From Pohlia nutans (lineage: Eukaryota; Streptophyta; Bryopsida; Bryales; Mniaceae): 64,000 nucleotides of DNA. The notes beneath the pieces were generated by a model. It saw nothing but the letters and a program-made list of their open reading frames with translations. It ran no database searches and had not been told where the DNA came from. The first letter of the stretch is position 1; every line of letters begins with the position of its first letter. The position numbers and the translations under genes are program-made. Shown piece by piece: positions 1 through 11,423 of the stretch. The DNA lies in the NCBI GenBank assembly GCA_022496805.1, contig CM040100.1, forward strand, positions 14,413,009 through 14,477,008, read 5' to 3'.

Positions 1-586
1 GGTCTTGAGGCGACATCAGGTGACGCATATCTTTGGTATAGGGCTCCGCATAATTTCAATACACTTTGTACACATGTGATCGTGTCCTTACTTAACGGAG
101 TTGCATTTATTTGCACAACGAAGATAATTTGAAGTCCTTTTAGGGTAACATAATTTTGCATTTTCTCAGGCCAAAGTTGCCCTTCAGGCTGGAATGAGGA
201 AAGGAGGTCGTAGAGGTCCGGCGCCAGTGAATTTACAAAGAAAGGCACTGGAGCGGTAGAGGTCAATTCTAGTTATCTCTATCTGCGCAAGCTGTTCTGT
301 TTTTGACTTCTCATCACTTTTGCAGCTTGTAAGCATAATAAGTTTAAGTCTCTAGGTATTAATTCTGATATTGTAGCAAGTTGGAAGAATTTGTGCTAGT
401 TAGCGATGATGACTTCTTATGCAAAATTCATGAGTTTCTGGGTATAGTGACCCTCGTGAGACTCGCGAGATCCAGAAGGCAACACCGCGGGCAAGTAGAC
501 GAACTAGTGAGGAAGATGTTGCCCGCGCAGCTGCAGCTGGTGCATCTGCAGCCTTGACTCTCGTCCTCATCCCTGCGCTTAAAGAG
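1..586 (+). CDS. 3' portion of an unidentified gene entering from the left edge (three exons)
   Basis: Three exon-like segments join in one open frame with matching splice phases: 1-19 (donor GTGACG), 170-255 (acceptor TTTTCTCAG, donor GTAGAG) and 448-586 (acceptor GGTATAG, donor GTAACT). The joined protein is basic and then alanine-rich. It includes VALQAGMRKGGRRGPAP, then RDPRETREIQKATPRASRR, then an acidic SEED and an alanine/leucine stretch (AAAAGASAALTLVLIPALKE) that could be a helix or membrane segment. The phases (0, 2, 0) agree at every junction, which is the main support. I do not recognise the family. The next exon is not certain: an in-phase acceptor occurs at 1697 but lies inside a repeated element. 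The 5' part is outside the window. Confidence 0.45.
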
Positions 587-1496
587 GTAACTTTTAGCCC
601 TTCAATTCCAAGGTTAGCAGAGCTGCGAAAGTTTTGCTACAACTTCAATTTTGGCCTGTTCAATATTCTTTATAATCTCAGCTATGGTATATGAATTGGC
701 ATGTATACTGAAGGATTCCACCTTGAGAATGTAAAATCGTAGTGCAGATTGTAGTAAACAAAGAGCAGACAAATGAGTCAATTGTGCTTATTGTTGTTAA
801 TATGTTAATATGCTTCTAGATATGCTTACTCTGGTAACACATGTTATAGCATGGGAACACTATGTTATAGCACATTTACATGGTGTTATACATGTGTAAA
901 TTACATGGTGTTATACATGGTGTTCCTAATTTAACATATTGAGCACTTGGTCACATTATAGTAGCGAAGGGGCTACGTATTTAGATTTTTTTATTAAATC
1001 AAATAGTTGTGCACTTTATTAAGTTTGTATTTAAGTGAATCATATGGTCTTAGGACAAAGATGTCGTGAAATCACAGTGCATTTAGTCAGTTTAGATTGT
1101 GTAAAAAATATGTGATTCTTGAAAGTTCCCATTATTAAGGAAATATAGTAATACATAAAATTAAGCGTCAACATTAAACATAGATATGATCCAAACATAT
1201 ATTTAACTAAATTTCATGTTTATGAACTAAGTCGTTATAAATTGGTAGTACGGGTTGTTCCTTTTGTTTCAAATCCAGAATTAAGACAATTCCGGATTTG
1301 ATAATAAAGGAATGAAAATGAATATCAAAATTGTTCAATTTTTTGTTTAATAGTATTTTGGATGGAGTATTTCTAATTTCTCATGAATTTTTCATTCATG
1401 TAAATTGAAAATCTGTGATTTCTAACACACATTACATGAGTTAAAAATGATTGTGCTTGAGTGAGACATTCTTTTTTGATATCCATATCATGCTTG
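587..1496. other. AT-rich non-coding stretch
   Basis: No credible coding frame. It contains short degenerate direct repeats around 840-930 (variants of ATGGTGTTATACATG). It could be an intron or 3' flank of the gene at the left edge. Confidence 0.5.
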
Positions 1497-2580
1497 AACC
1501 CGACTGAGGGTCCGCGCGCATGGACCCTCTTTTGTCATGTCCTCAAAAGAACATCAATATGTTCTCCTATGCTCCCATGGCTGCGGAAGAAAGTAAAGGG
1601 GCGGCCATACATCATTAACGACCCGCAAAAAGTAGATAGATGGATAGATAGATAGATGTTTTATGAATTTTTTAATTTTTTAATTCTTTTTGTGCAGGTG
1701 GTTGAGGGTGCATGGTCACGTATTCTTTTTCCTCCTTTTCTTAGTGCATTTGGAAGCCCCATTGGAGCTGACAATGATGTTGTTCATGTGGAATCCCATA
1801 TATTCTATATAAGGGAGTGAATCGCTCGGCTCATTGTTCTTTGAAGTTTGTTCCAAGAGGTTGGACAATTTATTTTTATAACACAGTAAAGAAATGTCAT
1901 GGTGGAGTTGCAATTTAGAGGGAGGAAGCAACAACTGCAACAATGACGCTATATGATTACGTGTGGATGAAGCGTGTCACTATTCCAAATGAAGCAAAGT
2001 TGCACATATTTGAATATGTTGCAATGCATATTGAAGGCATGGGTGTAAAGAGGTTGCAGAATGAACTACATGATTACTAGAGTAGATGAATACATTACTA
2101 CATAGTATCAGTAGTTTTCTAGTTTAGTTGTCAAGGTATTGATTTAAAAGTTTTTACTATGCTTATAAATTGTAAACCTGTAAAGTGTTTTTGTGTACTA
2201 AAAAGCATAGTTCAAAACATATTCGTCTATTTGTAGCCTACTTCCAATTGCTTACAATATGTTTATATGGTTTTATAAAATGTGTACTTAACATGTTCAT
2301 TGAGAACTACAACCTCCTGTATTTTTCTAACATACTATGTGTTATAATCAATTTCAAAGGAGAATTGTGTTGCGTATAGAATCCAATTTGAAAATACTCA
2401 AAGCACAAGTAATGGCTTTTTCAAAACAAAAAAAACTCAAAAATTTCCAAGAATTTGCAATTTATCCTTTTTGCAACCAAATTTGTGCGAGAAAATTTTT
2501 GGCCGAACTTTTCATGCAATTTCTATTGGTTTGTATTTTTAGTGCATTCAGAAGCCAAGTGCATAAATAGGGAATTGGAT
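1497..2580 (+). repeat. Left arm of a large dispersed inverted repeat
   Basis: This ~1.1-kb block reappears in reverse complement at 5761-6925. Shared landmarks in order are: a GC-rich hairpin (GGGTCCGCGCGCATGGACCC type), a decayed reading frame, a long AT-rich tail around TTGCTTACAATATGTTTATA, and an end reading CAAGTGCATAAATAGGGAATT. The two arms are ~3.2 kb apart and clearly diverged by substitutions and indels. It is either two opposed insertions of one element family or the ends of a foldback element. Confidence 0.75.
1698..2080 (+). pseudogene. Decayed reading frame inside the repeat
   Basis: After an acceptor-like TTTTTGTGCAG the frame opens with VVEGAWSRILFPPFLSAFG and runs to a stop in YIRE*. 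In other frames the same copy continues with PRGWTIYFYNTVKKCHGGVA and EEATTATMTLYDYVWMKRVT, ending HDY* at 2078-2080. The inverted copy at 6263-6642 carries the same peptide order, with WREEATTATMTLYDYVWMKR intact over 84 codons. Conservation of peptide across two decayed copies suggests a once-functional protein, perhaps element-encoded or captured. I do not recognise the family. Confidence 0.5.
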
Positions 2581-2589
2581 GTTGATATT

Positions 2590-2936
2590 GACAATTATTT
2601 TGTGGATTAAATTTGTTGTGATAGGTTAAAATGTAACACTCTAAGTGTAGTGATTTTTGGAGATTTTTTGGTTGCTTAATATTATGAGTGGACTTTTTCA
2701 AGAGCACTTTTGAACTATTTCAAATTATGATCTTAGAAAATTTTGGTGGATCACTACAACATAAAATGAGGCATAAATTTTTCACAAATCATCCCCTTTC
2801 TAATCGGTTCATACATGAATGAAGCTAACTACCCATAAATCTATAGTAAAAAATCCACACTGCAAAAAGTGCATGATGGATGAGAAAACGTGGATGAAAT
2901 TCGTACATCGTCCAAATTGGACGCCTAAGTAGTTAA
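2590..2936 (+). mobile_element. 3' fragment of a TTAA-type element (same family as 48265-48842)
   Basis: It matches the right two-thirds of the element at 48265-48842, including GTGTAGTGATTTTTGGAGAT, CATCCCCTTTCTAATCGG and the terminal ACATCGTCCAAATTGGACGC. It ends near a TTAA at 2933-2936. The left end is missing or merged with the neighbouring repeat. Confidence 0.65.
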
Positions 2937-4027
2937 ACCATTAACCAATTAATATCTATTTTGTATTCAATAAATTTGCAAATATTTAATATTAACAAGC
3001 CTTTTATTGCATATACAAGAAATAAAATTAATTTTAGAAAATATCAATTTACAAGATATGTGTTTTTCAAATAAAATTCTAATTCAAATATTCAAATAAT
3101 ACTCATGAACATACATCGGAATTGCCTTGTACACGTGCATAATAAAATTTTGACCATATACATGATGCAGTTTCTTTTACAATGAACAATATAAACAAGA
3201 CACAATTCTATCATGTCACACTTTAATACCTGTTTGGGGTGAACGGCAACATGTTGCTTTTAAAAACTTTTATTGTTTAAAATAATGAAAAACCATGAGT
3301 ATATTAACCCAAAACCCCCTAAAGCATCATAGAAAATAAGTTCCATTTCCTAGGTATCCAAAGAGATTTATGTAAATCTCCTAGATATTTAGAGTCCTCA
3401 AAACCACTCAAGATAGTGTATCTTCTCTTCTTAATTGTACATCATGGTTGCACAATTCATGCGTGGTGACTTCATCTCAAATTTATCTTAGAGTCGGTCC
3501 GATACATTTCCGACACTTTTTTTGCATATTTGTGATTTAAATTAGGTTTTAATAAAAACCGATATCGTTTCCACGTTTAATCGTTGTCAATACTACAACA
3601 GTTGATTCAATAGAAAAACTGCATCAAATGAATAGTAAAAGAATATCGATAAAATGCCATTGATTTAGTGACTGATACAAAATTGACAACTATTGAAACA
3701 ATGTTGGTTATGTATTGTAAAAATGGTAATAAATACAATGTCGATGTATTATCGATTTGATGCCAAAACATAATTGGTATAATGTTGAAACATCATCAAC
3801 TCAATATAAAATCAATTCCACAAATAAATACTATGCACAACATAAAATACCATGGTGCTACAATGACAACCCCCACACGTGGCAGCTTTTCATCAAGCCA
3901 CATGGACGCACTACTCCGAACCTTTCACCAAACCTTTCACCGAACCTGATCAGATAATCGGCCCAGCACAACCACCTACATGAGATTCGAACCCTCTACT
4001 GCCACTTTGCCACTTCATCACTCTTAC
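2937..4027. other. AT-rich stretch without a recognised gene
   Basis: Nothing coding is seen. Segments around 3490-3760 (TCGGTCCGATACATTTCCGAC and related words) resemble the stretch 8850-9250 in the opposite orientation, so this is probably old repeat material. Confidence 0.4.
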
Positions 4028-4451
4028 TAAGGTAGGATGTCCTAAAACCACCAACTTAAGAAATATGGCTTCAAATTTTCAAGGTTATTCATGAGAAATA
4101 TTTTTCGGTAATTTGGAAGAAGATTTCTCACGAAATGCACAAATTTTCGCAATTTAATTCTCAATATTCAAATTGATACAAATTTTCGAAGTGAAAAGAA
4201 CTTCGTCACCCAAATCAGACCTCTAGGTTTCCCCATGTCCACACCATGTGGTACTAATTTTCACTCATAATGATACCCAAAACCACCAACTATTTCTTCG
4301 CAATGCTTGACATGCCATTGGTCTATTTGAATAGTGAAATGGGCGGTTTTGAGTCTCAACACTGGTGGTTTTGAGTCTCAACTGTGGTGGCCCCAAGAAA
4401 GGTCTACATGTCATAATTGGGAGGGTTGGTGGTTTTAGGATATCCTACCTT
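4028..4451. mobile_element. MITE with ~28-bp terminal inverted repeats
   Basis: The left end is TAAGGTAGGATGTCCTAAAA CCACCAACTT; the right end is its complement, GTTGGTGGTTTTAGGATATC CTACCTT. The inside has no coding capacity. The same terminus family recurs as a tight palindrome at 33762-33985. Confidence 0.75.
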
Positions 4452-4996
4452 CACCCCTAAACGTCCCAGCGTCCAGTTTCTGGATGTTTGTTGGTCAAAC
4501 CCAATTTTGATCTTGAAGATGACTTTTGTTGCTAATACACCCAACTAAGAAAATGAAGTTTATTAAGTCTAGTTTGTACTCCACTTTTCAAATCTTAAAA
4601 ATTCCAATTATTGAGTATTTTATTGCTTGTGCAAGCTTTGTAGCTCAAGGTTTGAATTACACTACATAGGATGTTCACCTTTCGAATTTCAAAATTTAAA
4701 TAAAAAAATTCTATGGAAAACATATCATGTGATTCTCCATTGTAATTTGTACCTGCTCCCAAAAAAATATTAATTTTTTAAAGCTTTTTTGTAATAAAAT
4801 TTATTTTTTGAAGTATTTGACTTAAAAATTTGTTAAAAGAGTCGTATTAAATCAAATAAATCTGAAAATTTCAAGACTGATAGGAAACATTCAATTCCAT
4901 GCATGAATAATATTACAAAATATATTGTGATAAATCTTGAAGGCTAAATTGTGTAGTTTGACTTTCCTACAAAGGAGTGGTACGTTTAAGGGTTAA
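4450..4996. mobile_element. TTAA-type miniature element (547 bp)
   Basis: The left end TTCA-CCCCTAAACGTCCC pairs with the right end GGTACGTTTAAGGG-TTAA. Internal words (CCAACTAAGAAAATGAAG, TTTGTACTCCACTTTTCAAA) are shared with 34025-34578. The left target site is mutated from TTAA to TTCA, at the junction with the preceding MITE. Confidence 0.65.
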
Positions 4997-5760
4997 TGTG
5001 CTTGTACAATCCCAGTTAACTCAAAGTTCAGTCCCATTCAAACCAACATGCTATATCCCATATGGGGTTCTGGAGAACAAAATTAATTTATACTAGTATG
5101 GATCACCCGTTCAGTTTGACTGACCTCGCAAAAGAAAAGGAACGAAAGCATTCCTTTAGTTTCGTTCTTCAATAGCTCTCCTTCCGTTTTTTTTTCCCTT
5201 TTGACCCTTTAACGCTTTGGGTACTGTAGCTTGGTTCACTGGTTTTCACTGGGTTTTTTCACTATGATTGATGTTGCCAGAAATAGAATGGATTAAATTA
5301 GAAAGTAACCGTACAATAATCGTTTTCTCAACTGAAGTGTAGAATTTTTTTCAAAATTAGATAATCATCCAATGGTGGGATTGGAAGATCATAGTATGTC
5401 TTTGAACCATATAATGCACACTCAAAAATGAGATTTTGGAGGGTGTGGGACTTCAAAGTTAAATAGAATTTGGGTAAAATTTTCCAAAATGAAAGTAAAC
5501 AATGACCTATGTCAATACCTGTCTGTTGCAATCTTACATGTTCAAAATGAACTCACATATAATTATTGTGAATTTCACAAGTGAGAGTGACTTATCCATG
5601 TACAATTTAGGACAAAAATTTATACGTTAAAATATGAAAGGAGTTAGTACACGGATCAAGATTGGAATACATACACTAATGGAACATGAACAAGAGAACA
5701 CAATCCTAAAAAATAAAATAAGATAACAAACTTCCAAACATAAGAATTACCACATAGAAC
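4997..5760. other. Relic of the 62524-63332 element family
   Basis: 5205-5345 is the reverse complement of the right end of the element at 62524-63332 (shared words AACGCTTTGGGTACTGTAG, AAGTAACCGTACAAT). The remainder is AT-rich, with no gene seen. It is an older, degraded copy. Confidence 0.5.
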
Positions 5761-6925
5761 ACCCAATTCCCTATTTTTGCACTTGGCCATATAATCATGC
5801 ACTTGGCTTCAGGGCGCACTAAAATTCAAACCGGTAGAATTGCATGAAAATTTTGGCCAATTTTTTCTTCTACAGATTTGGTTTCAAAAAGGATAATTAG
5901 GAAATTGTCGAATCATTTTTTTCTTGCAAAGTCATTACTTGTGCTTTGAATATTTTCTAATTGAATCCTATACGCAACAAAATTCTCTTTGAAATTGATC
6001 TTGACGAATAGTATATTAGAAAAATACAGGAGGCTAGAGTTCTCAAACAAGAGGCTAAGTACACATCTTACAAAACCATATAAACATATTGTAAGCAATT
6101 AGAAGTAGGCCACAAATAAACGATTATGTTTTAAATATACATTTTAGTATATAAAAACACTTTACTTGTTTACAAATTATAAGAATAGTACAATCTTTTA
6201 AATCAGTGCCTTGACAACTAAACTAGAAAACCACATACTATATAGTAATGTACTCATGTACTCTAGTAAGCATTTAGCAACCTCTTTACACCCATGCCTT
6301 CAATATGCATTGCAACATATTCAAATATGTGCAACTTTGCTCCATTTGGAATAGTGACACGCTTCATCCATACGTAATCATATAGCGTCATTGTTGCAGT
6401 TGTTGCTTCCTCCCTCCAAATAACAACTCCACCACGACATTTCTTTACTATGTTATCAAAATAGATTGTCCAACCTCTTCGAACAAACTCGTCAGAACAA
6501 CAAGCTAAGCGATTCACTCCCCTATATAGAATCCATGAAATTCCATATGAACAACATCGTTGTCAACTCCAACAGGGCTTCCAAATGCACTAAGAAAAGG
6601 GAAAAAAGAACTGAATGTGTGACCATGCACATTCAACCACTTGCACAAAAAATAAATCAAAAAATCATTAACCGATCATTTATATGTCTATTTATAAATA
6701 TATTAATAAATATTATACATATATATATACTTTTTGCGGGTCGCTAATGATACATAGCCGCCCTTTTGTTTTCTTCCGTTCGTAAAGAAAACATGCGGAT
6801 GTTCTTCCATACCCTCTCATAGCCGCCTCAAGAGTGTATAAGGTGGCCATGGGAGGATGACAGAACATATAGATGTTCTCTTCATGAGTCGCTTGAGGTG
6901 AGAACAAAAATGGGCCCGCAAGCGC
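5761..6925 (-). repeat. Right arm of the large dispersed inverted repeat
   Basis: Reverse-complement relative of 1497-2580. It starts with CACCCAATTCCCTATTTTTG and ends in the GC-rich hairpin zone (GGCGGCCATGGGAGGATG type). The two arms face each other. Confidence 0.75.
6263..6642 (-). pseudogene. Decayed reading frame, second copy
   Basis: An 84-codon frame contains RRGWTIYFDNIVKKCRGGV, then WREEATTATMTLYDYVWMKR and LHIFEYVAMHIEGMGVKRL. It matches the peptide order of the copy at 1698-2080. The upstream part (VVECAWSH...) is frameshifted. The product is unknown. Confidence 0.5.
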
Positions 6926-7364
6926 GGACCTTACACCCCCAAAAACCCGTAAAAATATATAATAAATAAATAAATAATAAATCAATCAATAAATAATAAA
7001 TTGGGCGTGGTGGGGGTATGTGGTAGCACACCCTTTTTCCTCTGTCCTCCAGCCCTCATGAGAACGAAAATAAGTTCTCTCATACCCTCCCATAGTCGCC
7101 TTAAGAGTAAATAAGGCGGCCATAGGAGCATAACATAACCTATTTGTGTTCTTTTGAAGAGAATAGAATGGAGTCCACGTGCACAGACCCTCAGCCCCCG
7201 AAATTCCGAAAGTTCCGGAAATTCCGAAAATCCCAGAAAAAAAAGGATTTATTTATTTATTTTAGAGCGTAGTCGAGGGGCTGAGGGTATGCGGCAGCAC
7301 ACCTCCTGTCATACATCCTTCATGAAAACGAAAATAAGTTCTCTCATACCCTCCCATAACCGCC
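6735..7364. repeat. Tandem array of a GC-rich ~264-bp unit
   Basis: Repeated landmarks are: GGGCGTGGTGGGGGTATGTG at 6999 and its variant at 7263; ATAAGTTCTCTCATACCCTC at 7070 and 7334; GCCTTAAGAGTAAATAAGGC with GGCCATAGGAG near 7100; and a GTCCACGTGCACAGACC hairpin near 7170. A third, partial unit continues at 7915-8110 after an inserted transposon. The short ORFs here come from the repeat. Confidence 0.7.
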
Positions 7365-7914
7365 TTAACCTCTAAATGACGGAGGGAGTAAGGGCAAAAC
7401 CTAGATGTGTTATAAAATGTTACTTCTACAACTTTGATGAAGTTTGGTCTAAAAGAGAAAATGAGAAGCATGATGTTTAGTAATTATTTGTACCGTCAAA
7501 CTTTCAAAAAATGTTTTAGATACTCATTTAATGAATTTAGAAGCATTTACCATTTAATATTCACCACAATTACAATTTTTATTTTTAGGATTTGAAATTT
7601 GGTTTGATTGGTTAAAACTAAACATTCTATTCTTAAATTTAAAAAAGAAAAAAATTCAAAGGAGAGAACATCATTACTTTCCTAAAATAGAAAGTTTTAT
7701 AACACTAGCACATTGTTGAGGTGTTTGTCTTTGAAAAATTCCTTAGTGAACCTCAATATTGCAAATGAAATGCATCAAACAACACTAGAACATGATCTCT
7801 ACCTCTAATTCCGAAATAAAATCAAAATTTAAAAAATGTCATTTTCTTGACCATGGGCATTTACGCTGTTTGGGCAATGACTAGAAAATGGCCGATCAGT
7901 CATTTAGGGGTTAA
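7365..7914. mobile_element. TTAA-type element with verified target duplication
   Basis: Ends are TTAA-CCTCTAAATGAC (7365) and GTCATTTAGGGG-TTAA (7914). It interrupts the tandem-array unit between ...CCCATAACCGCC and GAGTATATAAGACGGC. The sister unit at 7091-7130 reads ...CATAGTCGCC-TTAA-GAGTAAATAAGGCGGC without an insertion. Removing the element and one TTAA restores the array, so this is a filled/empty site pair. The inside has no coding potential. Confidence 0.85.
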
Positions 7915-8110
7915 GAGTATATAAGACGGCTATAGGAGTATGGAAGAACATATTTGTGTTCTCCCATGGAGAAAATAGAATGGGGTCCGCGCACGCGGAC
8001 CCTCAGCCCCCAAAATCCCAGAAATTTCAAAAATCCCGAAAATCTCGGAAGAAAAGGAAAAAATAAAAAATACATATATAAATTTTTTTTGGGCGTGGTC
8101 GAGGGACTGA
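7915..8110. repeat. Continuation of the GC-rich tandem array
   Basis: It carries the same order of landmarks as 7100-7290: ATAAGACGGCTATAGGAG, then the hairpin GGGTCCGCGCACGCGGACCC, then CAGCCCCCAAAATCC, and finally GGGCGTGGTCGAGGGACTGA at 8091. Confidence 0.65.
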
Positions 8111-9843
8111 GGGTATGCAACATTCGAATGTTGTTTTGAAGAATAGAGGAAGGAGAAAAACACAGTCTTAAGTACTTTTTGGCAGACAAAAAAAGAAAAA
8201 AGAAAACAGAATATAAGAATAAATAAATAAATTCCTTCTCCCATACACTCTAGCAATGGTGTTATAATGTCTTAATCTATTCATAATTTGTATTAGTTTT
8301 TAAATACTCAATCTTGCAATTTTTTAAAATAATGGAAATTCAAATTTTTCTTGTGAAAAATTCAAACTATTAGTCTTTTGTTGCAATATACTACAAGTTT
8401 CAACAAGAAAGAAATCGATGTTTTTTGTCAACTTTTTTTGAGATTTTTGTTTTTGCACAATTAGGTCTAGAAATGATTGCACTTGGCCAAGTGCAAAAAT
8501 AGGGAATTGGGTGTTACAATACATATGTAGTATTTGTAAGTATTTACTATATTTTCAAGTATTTACAATATTTTTGCGTTTTGTTCATAATATTTTTATA
8601 GTTGCACAACTCCAAATTGAAATTTAACCTATTTAACCTATTTAATGATTATATTGTTTCTTGTTTCATTTATTAAATTCTCTAATACGTATTATTTTTG
8701 TAGAAGGATGATTTGTCATAAATCATTCATATGTCACCTTTGTCATTATTAAATTATTTATTTTTTAGTAAAGAATGTAAAATACAATTATTATTGCGAC
8801 TACATTGTTATGATACTAAGTTAATGCAATTTTTACAGATATTGTATAATATATCGATGTCGTTTCAACATTGTCTTAGCATCGTTTCAATACCAATTGA
8901 ACCTATGTCAATTTATCATCGTATCAATGGATGTAATAAGTTTGCCATCAAAACATTGTTGCTCTATCATCGGTCCGATGGTTATTGAACCGGTGATAAA
9001 AGGACGTTATTTTTTTTAAAACATATATTATGCTTAAACGATGTCGTTCCAACATTAAGTCATTAGCACCAATGGTATGATGTCAAAATTATGATAAATC
9101 AATAAGATAAAAATCAATGTTGTTGCAATGCAAATTCGATACCCATTGCTACAAAGTTTATCCTATACATTTCCGACAACAAATCGATGTCGATCTTGTA
9201 TCAAAATCCCATAGGCATGGGTAAACCATTGGAAAAGTGTCGGACCAACTATAATGGAGAATTCGGATGTTGTGAGTGGCGTACTTACTATTTTCAAAGT
9301 TTAATTGAATGATGTTGGTGGAGAACTACAAAAAGAGTGGTAAAAATGGTTCACCATATAGTAGTGTATATTGGATTTTTTTGTTTTTTCTACTTAAATT
9401 AAATTTAGGCCATGAAAAAGCATTCTATTGCATTTGGGCTTAACTAAATAAAGCTTACCAAGTGTAGTTTCTACTCCACTTTGAATTTTTGGAAAACTCT
9501 GAAAATTGAGTTTTAATTGTGTTTTAATTGGAATTACAAGTTCAACATGTATTACTATGGTGTAGCAAAAAAAATCTAAATTTAGACATATGGATAATTT
9601 TCATTTATTGTAATGTTCTTTATTGTACTTTGCACCTTTGGTAAAAAAAATTGAAATTTTTGAATATATATTTTGTAATTGATATGAATTTTCTTCCAAA
9701 TCACTTCAAAAAATCATAGTAATTTCAAAATTTCAACAAAATTTATGAAAAAACTCCTGATTTGTAGTAGACACATAGCTTAATCTACTGACAATATAAA
9801 ATTGCATACTCATCTTATTTATAGTGGCAAAATTGAGTGACAT
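8111..9843. other. AT-rich stretch with repeat fragments
   Basis: No gene seen. 8497-8640 (CAAGTGCAAAAATAGGGAATT, then TTGTAAGTATTTACTATA) is the inverted relative of 62655-62775. 8850-9250 resembles 3490-3760 in opposite orientation. Confidence 0.45.
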
Positions 9844-10391
9844 TTAACCCTTTAACGACCCAGTTCAACACTGTTTTCAAAGATTTGTTATAAGATGTTT
9901 GATGAAAATAAAAAATGGAGTTGATGTACAAAGCAATGTTGTAAATGTCAATGTGAAGATCACATCTGTACGGTTGGATTTATCATATATTTCTTTAATA
10001 TTTTTTAATTAATTTTGCAAAGCTATCTCTTGAAAATCAATTAAAAATCATGAATTAACGGATTTTTTTTAAAAAAAAATCTAATGAAATTGGAATAACA
10101 TGCACTACGAGATAGTATAGTTTCCATTATTTCATTCTTCTTATTTTGGAAAATTATCTTTAAAGTCTCATTTTTTGAACTAAGAATGAAACTTGACATA
10201 AACCACTTGTGTTGTTTTTCCAAAAATCATAATAACCTATTTTGAAGGTCCAAACCATACAAAGGATAGTCAACGTGCAAAGAACCATGAGAAATTTTGG
10301 TGGATGAAAACTGTCCAATTGAGGAAGGAATTTGAACAATTTGAATTTGTTCATCGTCCACTATGTAGACGTTTGCACCTCAAAGGGTTAA
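9844..10391. mobile_element. TTAA-type element (548 bp), copy 1 of a pair
   Basis: Bounded by TTAA-CCCTTTAACGACCC and TGCACCTCAAAGGG-TTAA. The reverse complement of the same sequence, also 548 bp, lies at 33005-33552. Shared interior words include CAACACTGTTTTCAAA and ACATGCACTACGAGATAGTA. It is non-coding. Confidence 0.75.
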
Positions 10392-10547
10392 AGCAGGATT
10401 CCATGGTCATAGGCCCAGGCATTTAGGGGTTAATGCAGGAAGGTACACCAACCTATTACCACCATGTTTCCATCTCTGTCCATTTGGTGTAGTGACTCTT
10501 ATGGGAATCTACCTCAAAATAAAAGCACAATACAAAGACCAAACAAT

Positions 10548-10835
10548 GTAGTCAGGCAATATCAATATTGCCAATCTTCGCATACATGTCCACAAACGCA
10601 TTGACCAAACATACAAATCCAATTCTATCTCCACTTTCGCAACACGGCTGTGAACCTCCACCCAATCTACAGGAAGGCTTGATTTGAAGTCTTCCTGTAT
10701 CATTTGGAGAACAAGCCAATATACTTCACCACAACCACTTTCTGTATATGCTCCTATTATCAAAGTCCATGTGATTGGTAAACTTTCCGAAAGCTTACCT
10801 TGGCTCCTTGATGCACCCACATTTTGCATACATCT
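10548..10835 (-). pseudogene. PPR gene relic (land-plant PCMP type)
   Basis: Minus-strand translations give characteristic pieces of pentatricopeptide repeats in the expected order, but in different frames. MYAKCGCIKEPR is followed by TWTLIIGAYTESGCGE, then VHSRVAKVEIELD, then FVCLVNAFVDMYAKIGNIDIA. The family consensus is of the type ALVDMYAKCGNIDIA. The frame changes and stops mark this as a decayed fragment of about two to three repeats. Intact family members bind organellar RNA and guide editing or processing. The relic supports a land-plant source, where this family expanded. Confidence 0.7.
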
Positions 10836-11423
10836 AAATGTGTGCAGTCATTCCATGCACACACTAGCACAGAATCCGGCCCGTTCGAAGTTCCATCAAA
10901 CTATCACTTTGTATGTGTTATTAAATATACAAATAATGTGAAAATTTCAAGTCTGATTACAAAAAGTTCCATAATTTCAAAATTTGATACACATTCAAGT
11001 AGGTTGTTTGCCACACATGATTTCTACTCCATTCAACTGTTAATGATGCAGTCCCGAACTTATTCAGCTACTGCAAGGTCATTTTGCTTCAATCACCACT
11101 TCAGAACCTCAACATACATATACAAAAGTCTAACGATGCTTTAGAACAATCATTTCACTCATGGTTCTAGCTCATGCACATATTGCAACACAAATGGCTC
11201 TTATACCCAAAGATCTCTCCATACCTCCCAAATGCTTACAGTTACACGCAGATGTTCACTCTTGCTTAGAACCTCCTCTTAGATTTGTATAGCAGACTGC
11301 GATTTTCAACATGAGGAGGGGCACGGCCAGAATACAATTGCTTCCTAAGATACACCATCACATCAAACTCATCAAAACACACAAGCACAATAGCAAATTC
11401 ATGAGCCAAGAAGAACGTTTCTG
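10836..11423. other. 3' flank of PIG-C
   Basis: No coding frame of note. The part next to 11424 is expected to hold the PIG-C 3' untranslated region on the minus strand. Confidence 0.5.
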
